Source: CAYLHS01 sp964383535 (GTDB taxonomy: Bacteria; Actinomycetota; Acidimicrobiia; Spongiisociales; UBA4744). Taken from it: 35,540 nt of DNA. The stretch covers positions 1-35,540 of the forward strand of contig CAYLHS010000012.1 of assembly GCA_964383535.1 (NCBI GenBank). The letters are read 5' to 3'. The notes beneath the pieces are model-generated. The model saw nothing but the letters and a program-made list of their open reading frames with translations, did not search any database and had not been told where the DNA came from. The translations under genes were made by a program, and so were the position numbers. Of the stretch, positions 7,685 to 16,520 are shown piece after piece (position 1 is the stretch's first letter; each line of letters opens with the position of its first letter).

Positions 7685-7755
7685 TGACTCTGCACACCTT
7701 CCGATTTCACGGTCGTCTGGAGGGGCATGCCTCGACACGAAGGGGGACCGAGTGA
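7681..7755 (+). CDS. Coupled 24-codon micro-ORF between nuoD and nuoE, unknown function
   Basis: An ATG overlapping the nuoD stop (ATGA at 7681) opens a frame of 24 codons. It ends in a TGA overlapping the GTG start of nuoE (GTGA at 7752-7755). An AGGGGA Shine-Dalgarno-like sequence lies 8 nt before the ATG. The peptide would be short, basic and histidine-rich (five Arg, four His; N-terminus MMTLHTFRFHGR) with no recognised domain. Without it this would be the only sizeable gap in the operon. It may be a coupling leader that feeds ribosomes to nuoE rather than a functional peptide. Chance cannot be excluded from one sequence. Confidence 0.45.
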   Translation: MMTLHTFRFHGRLEGHASTRRGTE

Positions 7756-8366
7756 GCTGGAGCCCGGAGGTCCTCGAACGAGCGGAGGCCATCATCTCCC
7801 GGTACCCGCAGCGGCGATCTGCGGTCATGCCATTGCTCTACATCGCGATGCGTGAAGATGGCTACCTGACCGACGACGGAATGCGCCAGGTGGCCGAACT
7901 GACCGGACTCACCCCGATGCAGGTCGATTCGGTGGCGAGTTTCTACGGCATGTTCAAGAAGATCCCGCAGGGACGCTACCTCGTCTCGGTGTGCACATCG
8001 ATCTCCTGCATGCTGCTCGGTGCAGACGATGTCATGAGTTCGGCTGAGGACGAGGCGGGAGTACCGGCCGGAGAAACCGATCCGGAAGGCGTTGTGAGCG
8101 TCGAGCACGTCGAGTGCATCGGCGCATGCGGCGGAGCCCCCGCCGTCCAAGTCAACTACGAGCTCGTCGAGGGTGTGACGGCCGAGTCGATCGTGGAGAT
8201 GGTCCGGTGGCTGCGCGAGACGAAGCCCGACGTCGTCCGGGCCGACGAACTCCAGGAGCGCTTCGGCGGCACGAGGTCGTTCGATCCTGGCGTCTTGGAA
8301 GCGCAAGGGGCAGTTGGTCCGTACCCGGCGTTCGATCCCTACGGCACGACGGGGGGTGGCTCGTGA
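7752..8366 (+). CDS. nuoE: NADH-quinone oxidoreductase subunit E
   Basis: Thioredoxin-like 24-kDa-type subunit with a [2Fe-2S] cluster (N1a), 204 residues. Ligands are Cys81 and Cys86 (VCTSISC) and Cys122 and Cys126 (ECIGACGGAP). The N-terminal helical domain (ISRYPQRRSAVMPLLYIAMREDGYLT) matches the family. A C-terminal tail of about 35 residues after the fold is rich in Gly, Asp and Pro and looks flexible. The GTG start has an AAGGGGG Shine-Dalgarno about 7 nt upstream, and the stop overlaps nuoF (GTGA). Confidence 0.95.
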   Translation: MSWSPEVLERAEAIISRYPQRRSAVMPLLYIAMREDGYLTDDGMRQVAELTGLTPMQVDSVASFYGMFKKIPQGRYLVSVCTSISCMLLGADDVMSSAEDEAGVPAGETDPEGVVSVEHVECIGACGGAPAVQVNYELVEGVTAESIVEMVRWLRETKPDVVRADELQERFGGTRSFDPGVLEAQGAVGPYPAFDPYGTTGGGS

Positions 8367-9661
8367 GCGCCTATCCCCAGGTGTTGACGAAGCGGATGAT
8401 GGAGCATCCCTCGGACAGCAACGCGATCTCCGTCTATGAAGAGACAGGCGGCTACAGGAGCGCTCGCGCCGCACTCGACATGACCCGAGACGAGCTCGTC
8501 GAGACGGTCAAGTCCTCTGGCCTGCTTGGGCGTGGCGGCGCAGGATTCTCAGCAGGGATGAAATGGAGCTTCCTCGCCCCTCCGAGGCCCTCGTACCTGG
8601 TGGTCAACGCCGACGAGTCGGAGCCGGGAACGTTCAAGGATCGCCAGCTCCTCGAACGCGACCCCCACCAGATGATCGAAGGCATCGTCATCACCTCCGT
8701 CGCCAACGAGGTGCACGAGGCGTTCATCTACATCCGTGGCGAGTATCCGAAGCCCGCCCGTCGTGTGCAACGAGCACTCGACGAGGCGTACGAGAAGGGC
8801 TACCTGGGCAAGGGCATCTTCGGGACCGACTACGACCTCGACGTGACGGTGCATCTCGGTGGTGGCGCCTACATCTGTGGAGAGGAGACCGCCCTGATCA
8901 ACAGCTTGGAAGGACGGCGCGGTGAACCCCGCCTCAAGCCACCGTTCTTTCCGGCAGCGAAGGGTCTCTACATGCTGCCGACGATCGTCAACAACGTCGA
9001 GACGGTCTCGAACCTCCCCTACATCATCGAGCACGGCGCAGACGCCTACAGGGCGCTCGGGCACGAGAAGGAGACAGGCACGTTCCTGTTCTCCGTGTCG
9101 GGTCACGTCGTCAGGCCGGGCAACTACGAGCTACCTCGCGGAATCACCTGGCGCGAACTGATCTTCGACGTTGCCGGCGGCATCAGAAATGGCAACGAGC
9201 TCAAGACGTGGATTCCCGGAGGAGCGAGTGCACCCTGGCTGGTACCCGCGGATCACCTCGATGACCCGATCACTGCGGAGGCGTGTGGCAAGGCAGGGAC
9301 GATGCTCGGATCGGGTGCGGTCATCGTCATGGACGACACGACCTGCGTTGTCCGGGCCGCCGAAAGGGTCGTTCGGTTCTTCTCGCACGAGTCCTGTGGG
9401 CAGTGCACACCCTGTCGCGAGGGGACGACGTGGGAGGAGCAGGTCCTCCGGCGCATCGAGATGGGCGCAGGGCGCGAGGTCGATGGCGACCTCCTCCTCG
9501 ATATCGCCGACAACATCAGTCCCGGACTGGCGTGGCCGCCAAAGATGACGACGATATGTCCTCTTGGGCCGTCATCCGTGTCGCCGATCACGTCGATCAT
9601 GCAGTACTTCAAGGACGAGGTCATGCAGCACATCCGGGGTGGGGGGTGCCCTTTTGAGTGA
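8363..9661 (+). CDS. nuoF: NADH-quinone oxidoreductase subunit F
   Basis: NADH-binding flavoprotein subunit, 432 residues. The FMN/NADH site is seen as GLLGRGGAGFSAGMKW (53-68), NADESEPGTFKDR (82-94) and GGGAYICGEETALINSLEG (166-184). The N3 [4Fe-4S] ligands are Cys345, Cys348 and Cys351 (ESCGQCTPCREG) and Cys399 (TTICPLGPSS). The GTG start at 8363 overlaps the nuoE stop; an open frame farther upstream overlaps nuoE and is discarded. The protein ends GGGCPFE. Its presence shows this copy of complex I has a full NADH-oxidising module. Confidence 0.96.
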   Translation: MSAYPQVLTKRMMEHPSDSNAISVYEETGGYRSARAALDMTRDELVETVKSSGLLGRGGAGFSAGMKWSFLAPPRPSYLVVNADESEPGTFKDRQLLERDPHQMIEGIVITSVANEVHEAFIYIRGEYPKPARRVQRALDEAYEKGYLGKGIFGTDYDLDVTVHLGGGAYICGEETALINSLEGRRGEPRLKPPFFPAAKGLYMLPTIVNNVETVSNLPYIIEHGADAYRALGHEKETGTFLFSVSGHVVRPGNYELPRGITWRELIFDVAGGIRNGNELKTWIPGGASAPWLVPADHLDDPITAEACGKAGTMLGSGAVIVMDDTTCVVRAAERVVRFFSHESCGQCTPCREGTTWEEQVLRRIEMGAGREVDGDLLLDIADNISPGLAWPPKMTTICPLGPSSVSPITSIMQYFKDEVMQHIRGGGCPFE

Positions 9662-12083
9662 GCTCGTGAAGGTCACCGTCGACGGCCGGGAGCTCGAGGT
9701 CCCGAAGGGCAAGCCCGTCATCGATGCCGCCCGCGAGGCCGGTGTCTACATCCCGCACTTCTGCCACCATCCACGGCTCGAGCCTGTCGGCATGTGCCGT
9801 GCCTGTCTCGTCGAGTTGGAAACCCCACGAGGGATGGTGCTGACACCCGCGTGTACGCTCGCTGCGGCGGACGGGCAGGTCGTTCACACAACCACCCCGG
9901 TTGTCAAGAAGGCGCAGGAGGGCGTCCTCGAATTCCTGCTCATCAACCATCCGCTCGACTGCCCCGTGTGCGACAAGGGTGGCGAGTGCCCGCTCCAGGA
10001 TCAGACGATCGGCTACGGACCCGGCGAGAGCCGGTTCGTCGAGGAGAAGCGGCATTTCGAGAAGCCGATTCCCGTATCCGATCTCGTTCTCCTCGACCGG
10101 GAGCGCTGTATCCTCTGCGCGCGCTGCGTTCGCTTCGCCGACGAAGTCGCAGGCGACCCCCTCATCGAGTTCGCGGCTCGCGGCAATACCACACAGATTG
10201 CGACCTTCCCCGACGAGCCGTTCTCTTCGTACTTCTCCGGCAACACTGTGCAGATCTGCCCTGTCGGAGCCCTCACTGCCGTTCCTTACCGCTTCAGGGC
10301 GCGCCCGTGGGATCTCAGGAAGGCAGAATCCACGTGTCACCACTGCTCGGCAGGAGAGCGCATCGAGATCGACGCCAGTCAGAACGACGTCCTCCGCTTC
10401 ACAGGTGTCGACAGCGACGTCACGAACCAGGGATGGCTCAATGACAAGTGCAGATTCGGGTTCGAGTTCATCGGGTCGCAGGATCGTTTGCGAGTGCCGC
10501 TCATCAAGAACGAGGACGGCGCTTTCCGGGAAGCGAACTGGGCCGAAGCACTCGACCTGACGGCACGGCGGCTTCAGGAGATCGTTGACGGCGCCGGGGG
10601 AGCCGCCGTCGGCGGATTGGGTGGCGCCCGAGGAACGAACGAGGACGCGTACGCATTCTCCAAGTTCATGCGAACGGTGATCGGCTCCAATCACGTCGAC
10701 GCACAGATGGGCGACGGTCTCGATCCCAAGTTGCTCGCCGCCGTCGACCGGAAGGCGATGATCTCGGACCTCGACTCGGCGGCGTCGATTCTCGTGTGGG
10801 GACCCGACCTCAAGGAGGAGTCAGGGACGCTGTATCTCCGGGTCCGCCAGGCGGCACAGAAGCGGGGAGTGAAACTGGTCATCGTGCACCCGCGTGCCAC
10901 CGGACTGGACGACTGCGCCAAGCACAAGATCACCTACCGGCCCGGGCAGGGACCGGAGGTGCTCGCTCAGCTCGCGGCCGGAAACGGTGAGTACGCCGCC
11001 GCCAGGGCCGTGCTCGACGAGGGGCCGGTCGTGGCAATCGTGGGCCGTACCGGACTCACCGAAGATCCCAAGCTCGCGGAGGCCGTCGCGACGTTCGCGT
11101 TGACCCTGCCGGGCGCGAAAGTCTTGCCGTTCGCTCGGCGCTCGAACGTCTTTGGGGCGCTCGACATGGGTCTGGCCCCCGGGCTGCTGCCGGGAAGAGT
11201 GGCCCTCGACGATCCCGACCAGGTCGCCGCATTCGAGGCAGTGTTCGGGGCCGTTCCCGACCATGGGGGTCGGGATGCAATAGGTATCCTCGAAGGACTC
11301 GAGGGTGGGGAGCTGAAGGCATTGGTGATGGTGGGCGCGGACCCGGTTCGCGATGTTCCCGAAGGAGCGCTGGCAACAAGAGCGCTCGACGCCGCCGAGT
11401 TCACCGTGGCGCTCGATCTGTTTCTCACCGACTCGTCGTCACGCGCCGACGTTGTGTTCCCGGCAGAGACGTTCGCAGAAAAGGAAGGCACCATCACGAA
11501 CGTGGAAGGCCGGGTCCAGAAGGTGGCCCGCATCGTTGCCGGACCGGGCCAGACACAGGCCGACTGGTCGATCCTCGAAGAGATCGCTCATCGGATGGGA
11601 GCACCTATGGGGTTCCAGGATGCTGCTTCCGTGAGCGCCGAGATCGCACGCGTCGCCCCCGTCTACGCAGGGATCTCATGGGGCGATCTCCCTGACGACG
11701 GCACGCTGGTCCCACGCGAAGGTACGGAGCAGCCCCTTTCCTATCAGCCGGTGGACCACCAGATGGTGGCGGTGTCGGCGCCGTTCGTCCTGCATCTCGC
11801 CAGAACCCTGTACGACGACGGCGTCGAGATGCGGCACTCGCTGTCGCTTCGTCACCTCGCCCCTGGTACTCGGGTACACCTGCACCCTGCCGATGCCGCC
11901 ACGCTCGGAGTAGCGGAAGGGGATGAGGTGACGATCGAGACCGCGTCGGGAGCGGCTTCCGCTCCGGCTACCTTCGACGCCTCACTGGTGCGAGGGGTCG
12001 TGTACGTTCCGTTCAATCAACCCGGGACGCCGTCACTCGGCGGAGGGCTCGAGGTGACGGTCCGAAAGGGGGCGGGCGGCTGA
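9654..12083 (+). CDS. nuoG: NADH-quinone oxidoreductase subunit G with altered N7 cluster site
   Basis: Large iron-sulfur subunit, 809 residues if started at the TTG at 9654 (SELVKVTVDGRELEVPKG). This start lies 7 nt after a G-run and overlaps the nuoF stop by 8 nt; GTG 9666 is an alternative. Cluster ligands: Cys37/48/51/67 ([2Fe-2S] N1b), His99 with Cys103/106/112 (N5), and Cys152/155/158/202 (second [4Fe-4S]). The molybdopterin-oxidoreductase-like domain begins near 221. Its N7 motif has Cys228, Cys231 and Cys266, but the third ligand position is Glu235 (CHHCSAGER). The C-terminal formate-dehydrogenase-like domain appears intact, including a final barrel (RVHLHPADAATLGV). Confidence 0.95.
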   Translation: MSELVKVTVDGRELEVPKGKPVIDAAREAGVYIPHFCHHPRLEPVGMCRACLVELETPRGMVLTPACTLAAADGQVVHTTTPVVKKAQEGVLEFLLINHPLDCPVCDKGGECPLQDQTIGYGPGESRFVEEKRHFEKPIPVSDLVLLDRERCILCARCVRFADEVAGDPLIEFAARGNTTQIATFPDEPFSSYFSGNTVQICPVGALTAVPYRFRARPWDLRKAESTCHHCSAGERIEIDASQNDVLRFTGVDSDVTNQGWLNDKCRFGFEFIGSQDRLRVPLIKNEDGAFREANWAEALDLTARRLQEIVDGAGGAAVGGLGGARGTNEDAYAFSKFMRTVIGSNHVDAQMGDGLDPKLLAAVDRKAMISDLDSAASILVWGPDLKEESGTLYLRVRQAAQKRGVKLVIVHPRATGLDDCAKHKITYRPGQGPEVLAQLAAGNGEYAAARAVLDEGPVVAIVGRTGLTEDPKLAEAVATFALTLPGAKVLPFARRSNVFGALDMGLAPGLLPGRVALDDPDQVAAFEAVFGAVPDHGGRDAIGILEGLEGGELKALVMVGADPVRDVPEGALATRALDAAEFTVALDLFLTDSSSRADVVFPAETFAEKEGTITNVEGRVQKVARIVAGPGQTQADWSILEEIAHRMGAPMGFQDAASVSAEIARVAPVYAGISWGDLPDDGTLVPREGTEQPLSYQPVDHQMVAVSAPFVLHLARTLYDDGVEMRHSLSLRHLAPGTRVHLHPADAATLGVAEGDEVTIETASGAASAPATFDASLVRGVVYVPFNQPGTPSLGGGLEVTVRKGAGG

Positions 12084-13177
12084 TGGACTGGTGGGACGTC
12101 GGAATCGCCGCGGTCAAGGTCATCGTCATCTTCGCGATGCTCATGGTCGTCGTGCTACTGCTCGTTTGGTCGGAGCGAAAGGTCGTTGCCGACATGCAGA
12201 ACCGAATCGGTCCGTTTCGAGCGGGGCCGTTCGGCGTGCTTCAGACGGTCGCCGATGGGTTGAAGCTGTTCTTCAAGGAGGCCATCACTCCGCGCAAAGC
12301 CGACTTCGGTCTCTACATCCTCGCCCCGGTTATCGCGTTGATTCCCGCGTTTCTGATCTTCTTGGTGATTCCGATCGGTCCTGCGTTCACGGTCACGCTC
12401 GGCGGTGTCGAGCGGACGATCAGCCTCCAAGGAACCGACCTGAATATCGGTCTGCTCTACATCCTCGCGTTCTCGTCCGTCGCGGTGTACGCGGTGGTGC
12501 TCGCCGGATGGTCGTCGGGATCGAAGTACCCGCTGCTTGGCGGCGTGCGTGCAACTGCCCAGGCCATCTCGTACGAGGCCGCTATCGGGCTCGCGCTCGT
12601 GCCTGTCGTGTTCTACTCGGGCAGCCTCTCGATCCAGCAGATCGTCGCCTCCCAATCGGGTTCGTACGCGGATCTGTTCGGATGGCCGGTTCTGATGGTG
12701 ATTCCCCGATGGAACATCATCCCGATGTTCGTGTCGTTCGTGATCTTCTTCATCGCCGGCATCGCCGAGACCAACCGAGCGCCGTTCGACATGGTCGAGG
12801 CCGAGCAGGAGCTGGTCGGCGGGTTCCACACCGAGTACTCGGGGATGCGCTTCGCATGGTTCTTCCTCGCCGAGTACATCAACATGTTCAACATGTCGGC
12901 GCTCATCACCACGCTGTTCCTGGGTGGATGGAATGGCCCGACGTTCGATGGACGGGTCCCGGTCTGGGTGTCGGCGCTGCTTCCGATCCTCTACTTCTTC
13001 ATCAAGACGATCGTCGTCCTGTTCGTGTTCATGTGGGTACGGGCGACGATGCCGCGAATCAGGTACGACCGGCTGATGGCGTTGGGCTGGAAGGGGTTGA
13101 TCCCCGCAGCGCTCGCGTGGCTCGTGTTCGTCACGATCGTCGTCGGCCTTCGGCAGTTTGGATTGCCATGGGCATGA
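12083..13177 (+). CDS. nuoH: NADH-quinone oxidoreductase subunit H
   Basis: Membrane subunit linking the quinone cavity to the proton channels, 364 residues with about eight hydrophobic helices. Signatures are WSERKVVADMQNRIGP near residue 29, the QTVADGLKLFFKE segment, and the acidic loop AETNRAPFDMVEAEQELVGG followed by HTEYSGMRFAWFF. It overlaps nuoG by one base (TGATG) and nuoI at its 3' end (ATGA). Length is slightly above the common 320-350 residues. Confidence 0.96.
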   Translation: MDWWDVGIAAVKVIVIFAMLMVVVLLLVWSERKVVADMQNRIGPFRAGPFGVLQTVADGLKLFFKEAITPRKADFGLYILAPVIALIPAFLIFLVIPIGPAFTVTLGGVERTISLQGTDLNIGLLYILAFSSVAVYAVVLAGWSSGSKYPLLGGVRATAQAISYEAAIGLALVPVVFYSGSLSIQQIVASQSGSYADLFGWPVLMVIPRWNIIPMFVSFVIFFIAGIAETNRAPFDMVEAEQELVGGFHTEYSGMRFAWFFLAEYINMFNMSALITTLFLGGWNGPTFDGRVPVWVSALLPILYFFIKTIVVLFVFMWVRATMPRIRYDRLMALGWKGLIPAALAWLVFVTIVVGLRQFGLPWA

Positions 13178-13797
13178 TCTCCGAGTTCATCAGAGGCCTC
13201 AAGGTCACGTTCGGGATTGGGATCAGGACGATCTTCAAGGATGGCCTGGTCACCGAGCGCTACCCGCAGGAGTTTCGCGAGAAACCGCAGCGGTTTCACG
13301 GCAGGCACCAGCTCAACCGATACCCGGACGGTACCGAGAAATGCATCGGCTGTGAACTGTGTGCCGGTGCCTGCCCTGCCCACTGCATCTATGTTCGTGG
13401 CGCCGACAATCCGCCCGACGCGCCGGTCAGTCCAGGGGAGCGGTACGGGTTCGTCTACGACATCAACATGCTTCGATGCATCTTCTGCGGGCTGTGCGTC
13501 GAAGCATGTCCCACCGAGGCGATCACCATGACACAGCTCTTCGAGATGTCCGTGACCGACCGGGAGGACGCCATCTACACGAAGAACGAGCTGTTGGTCA
13601 ACTCAGACGGGTCGCCGAACCACATGTTCGCCGAGGACAAGTTCGCCAATTTCGAAGAACTCACGGAAGGTGACGGGTGGATGCGGGCAACCGCCCCCTC
13701 CGGTCGCGCCGCCTATGAGGGGATCGTGGGGTGGACCCCGAGAGCGGGCAAGGAGCGGCTCCCTGAGGAGGGCCAGTCCTCGGAGGACGATTCATGA
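13174..13797 (+). CDS. nuoI: NADH-quinone oxidoreductase subunit I
   Basis: Ferredoxin-like subunit with two [4Fe-4S] clusters (N6a/N6b), 207 residues from the ATG at 13174. Cluster motifs are CIGCELCAGACP (Cys57/60/63, Cys67) and CIFCGLCVEACP (Cys102/105/108, Cys112). ATG 13174 overlaps the nuoH stop (ATGA), the prevailing junction in this operon; ATG 13168 would add two residues and cannot be excluded. The acidic C-terminal tail beyond about residue 160 is typical of actinobacterial NuoI. The stop overlaps nuoJ by four bases. Confidence 0.95.
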   Translation: MISEFIRGLKVTFGIGIRTIFKDGLVTERYPQEFREKPQRFHGRHQLNRYPDGTEKCIGCELCAGACPAHCIYVRGADNPPDAPVSPGERYGFVYDINMLRCIFCGLCVEACPTEAITMTQLFEMSVTDREDAIYTKNELLVNSDGSPNHMFAEDKFANFEELTEGDGWMRATAPSGRAAYEGIVGWTPRAGKERLPEEGQSSEDDS

Positions 13798-14321
13798 CCG
13801 AGATGGTGCTCTTTTTCCTGTTCGGTGCACTGGCGATCGTCGGCGCGCTGTCGGTGGTCCTCGCCAAGAACCCGGTACGGTCGGCAATGGGGCTGATCCT
13901 CACGATGTTGTCGCTGGCCGTCTTCTACGTTGTGCAGTCCGCCTACTTCGTCGCAGCCGTGCAGGTGATCGTGTACGCAGGCGCGGTGATGACGTTGTTC
14001 CTGTTCGTGATCATGCTCATCGGCGTCGACCGCTCGGAGGACCTGAGGGAACACATTCCATGGCAGCGACCACTGCTGTATGTGTTGGGTTTCGCCGTTC
14101 TCGGTGTCGTTGTGGCGATCCTCATCGGGAACGACTGGTCGTGGGTGACGGGCGTTTCGAACCTCGCTGAGACCCCTGTCGGGAGCGCTGAAGCAATCGG
14201 TGAGGGGCTCTTCTCCCGCTGGGTACTCCCGTTCGAAGCAACGTCGCTGCTGCTCATCGTCGCGGCGGTTGGAGCCATCGCGCTCGCCTACTTCCCGGCG
14301 AAGAGGAAGGATCGGGAATGA
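13794..14321 (+). CDS. nuoJ: NADH-quinone oxidoreductase subunit J
   Basis: Membrane subunit of 175 residues with five hydrophobic segments. The conserved third-helix region YFVAAVQVIVYAGAVMTLFLFVIML, containing the glycine-bearing pi-bulge stretch, identifies the family. Both ends overlap neighbours by four bases (ATGA). The loop after helix 4 is longer than average and acidic. No anomalies. Confidence 0.95.
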   Translation: MTEMVLFFLFGALAIVGALSVVLAKNPVRSAMGLILTMLSLAVFYVVQSAYFVAAVQVIVYAGAVMTLFLFVIMLIGVDRSEDLREHIPWQRPLLYVLGFAVLGVVVAILIGNDWSWVTGVSNLAETPVGSAEAIGEGLFSRWVLPFEATSLLLIVAAVGAIALAYFPAKRKDRE

Positions 14322-14623
14322 CCGTCACCGCAGGCTGGTACATGACCCTCGCAGCCGTGCTGTTCGGCATCGGGGCGTTGGGCATCCTCATGCGTCGAAA
14401 CGCTGTCGTGATGTTCATGTGTATCGAGCTGATGCTGAACGCGGTGAACCTGACGTTCATCGCCGCCGGTCAGGAGTTGCGTGACCTCACCGGCCAACTC
14501 GCCGTGTTCTTCGTGCTCGTCGTCGCCGCCGCGGAAGTCGTCGTCGGCCTGGCCATCATCGTCGCCGTGTTCCGCAACCGAAAGACCGCTTCGGTCGATG
14601 AGCTCAACGAGCTGAAGGGATGA
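14318..14623 (+). CDS. nuoK: NADH-quinone oxidoreductase subunit K
   Basis: Small MrpC-like proton-pathway subunit, 101 residues and three membrane helices. Two functionally important membrane glutamates are in place: MFMCIELMLNAVNL in helix 2 and AAAEVVVGLAI in helix 3. Length matches the family norm. It overlaps nuoJ and nuoL by four bases each. Confidence 0.96.
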   Translation: MTVTAGWYMTLAAVLFGIGALGILMRRNAVVMFMCIELMLNAVNLTFIAAGQELRDLTGQLAVFFVLVVAAAEVVVGLAIIVAVFRNRKTASVDELNELKG

Positions 14624-16518
14624 CGATGAGCGACTTCTTCACCCGCAACATCTGGCTCATCGTCCTTCTCCCGGCGATCGGGGCGGTGCTTCTGCACTTC
14701 TTCGGGCGGAGGATCGGTGAACCGCTGGCCGGGTGGATCGCATCGGTGATGATCGGTCTGTCCTTCCTGGTCGGCCTCGTCGCCGCCCTTCCTCTCTTCC
14801 AGGGGACCGCTGAGGCGCACGTCGTGCGCGTGTTCGACTGGATCCCGGCACTCGGGGCAACAGCCGAGCTGTTGTGGGATCCGCTGTCGGCGCTCATGGT
14901 GCTGGTCGTTGCCGGCGTCGGCACGCTCATCCACATCTATGGCATCGGCTACATGCATGGCGACGAGCGCTTCACCCGATTCTTCGTATACCTGAATCTG
15001 TTCGCCACCTCGATGCTCACCCTCGTATTGGCGAACAACTTCGCCGTCCTTTTCGTCGGATGGGAGCTTGTCGGGCTCTGCTCCTACCTGCTGATCTCGT
15101 TTTGGTACACCCGTCCGAGCGCCGCCGCAGCAGGCAAGAAGGCTTTCATCGTCAACAGAATCGGCGACTTCGGGTTCCTCATCGGCCTCATGATCATCTT
15201 CTCGACATTCGGGACGCTGTCCTACACGACGGTGCTGAGCGATCCGGGCAAACTGCTCGGGGCAGGCACCGCGACCGCTGTCGGACTGCTGCTCCTCGTC
15301 GGCGCCACCGGCAAGTCGGCCCAGCTCCCCCTGTACGTCTGGCTGCCGGACGCCATGGAAGGTCCAACCCCGGTGTCTGCCCTGATCCACGCCGCAACGA
15401 TGGTGACGGCCGGCGTGTTCATGATCGCCCGCACTTCAGCCATCTACGCGCTGTCGGACACGGCGTCGATCGTGGTGGCCACCATCGGGGCATTGACCGC
15501 CTTCTACGCGGCGACGATCGCGATGGCCCAGACCGACATAAAGCGGGTGCTCGCCTACTCGACCATCAGCCAGCTCGGGTACATGTTCCTCGGTGTGGGT
15601 TCCGCTGCGTATGTCGCCGGTGTGTTCCACCTCATGACACACGCATTCTTCAAAGCGCTGTTGTTCCTTGGCGCAGGCGCAGTCATTCATGGAATGTCCG
15701 ACGAGCAGAACATGCTGAAGATGGGCGGGCTCTGGTCGAAGATGAAGACCACCGGTGTGACCATGGCGGTTGCGACGCTCGCGATCTCCGGTATCCCGCC
15801 CTTCGCAGGGTTCTGGTCGAAAGACGAGATCCTCTCGTCGACGTTCGGGCGGGGCGGCTGGTGGGTGGCCCTGTGGGCAATCGGGCTCGTTACGGCCGGT
15901 CTCACCGCCTTTTACATGACGAGGTGGTTCGTGCTCACGTTCCTCGGCGAACCGCGCTGGGATGACGGTGTCCACCCGCATGAGGCGCCGAAGGTCATGA
16001 CGGTGCCGCTCATGGTGCTCGCCGCTCTCGCGACGGTCGGCGGGCTCATCAACACCCCCTTCAAGGCAGGCCTCGAGCACTTCCTCGAGCCGTCGTTCAC
16101 GCACCTCACTTCCGCACCAACAGGAGCGACCGTGTGGCTTCTCGCAGCGGTCTCCGTTGCGGTTGCCCTCGTCGGCATCGTGGCCGCCTGGAGGCTGTAC
16201 ACCCGGTCGGACGGAGCCGAGGAAGCCTGGACCTCGAGCATCCCGTTGCTCTGGCGGCGGATGGGTCACGCCTACTACATGGATGACGTCTACGGGACCC
16301 TCCTCGTCGCGCCTGGCAAGCTCCTCGCGGCCTGGTGGGCGTTCGTGTTCGACAAGAACGTCATCGACGGCATCGTCAACGGCACCGGCACCGCCGTTCG
16401 CCGGATCGGCGCTGCGCTGCGACCGCTCCAGAGCGGGTTCGTGAGGAGCTACGCGTTGACGATCGCTGCGGGCGTCGTCGGCCTTGTCATCTGGTTCCTT
16501 GCTACAGGAGGGTTGTGA
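14620..16518 (+). CDS. nuoL: NADH-quinone oxidoreductase subunit L
   Basis: Distal antiporter-like proton pump subunit, 632 residues. Diagnostic segments are FVGWELVGLCSYLLI with the channel glutamate, KSAQLPLYVWLPDAMEGPTPVSALIHAATMVTAG, and HLMTHAFFKALLFLGAGAVIH. The C-terminal region (about 450-632) holds the lateral-helix portion seen in NuoL. ATG 14620 overlaps the nuoK stop; ATG 14626, two codons later, is equally usable. The start of nuoM lies immediately downstream. Confidence 0.96.
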   Translation: MTMSDFFTRNIWLIVLLPAIGAVLLHFFGRRIGEPLAGWIASVMIGLSFLVGLVAALPLFQGTAEAHVVRVFDWIPALGATAELLWDPLSALMVLVVAGVGTLIHIYGIGYMHGDERFTRFFVYLNLFATSMLTLVLANNFAVLFVGWELVGLCSYLLISFWYTRPSAAAAGKKAFIVNRIGDFGFLIGLMIIFSTFGTLSYTTVLSDPGKLLGAGTATAVGLLLLVGATGKSAQLPLYVWLPDAMEGPTPVSALIHAATMVTAGVFMIARTSAIYALSDTASIVVATIGALTAFYAATIAMAQTDIKRVLAYSTISQLGYMFLGVGSAAYVAGVFHLMTHAFFKALLFLGAGAVIHGMSDEQNMLKMGGLWSKMKTTGVTMAVATLAISGIPPFAGFWSKDEILSSTFGRGGWWVALWAIGLVTAGLTAFYMTRWFVLTFLGEPRWDDGVHPHEAPKVMTVPLMVLAALATVGGLINTPFKAGLEHFLEPSFTHLTSAPTGATVWLLAAVSVAVALVGIVAAWRLYTRSDGAEEAWTSSIPLLWRRMGHAYYMDDVYGTLLVAPGKLLAAWWAFVFDKNVIDGIVNGTGTAVRRIGAALRPLQSGFVRSYALTIAAGVVGLVIWFLATGGL

Positions 16519-16520
16519 GA

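Noticed and set aside
6431..7828. 465-codon minus-strand open frame opposite nuoD
   Set aside because: nuoD is unmistakable on the plus strand. The antisense translation has no recognisable motif.
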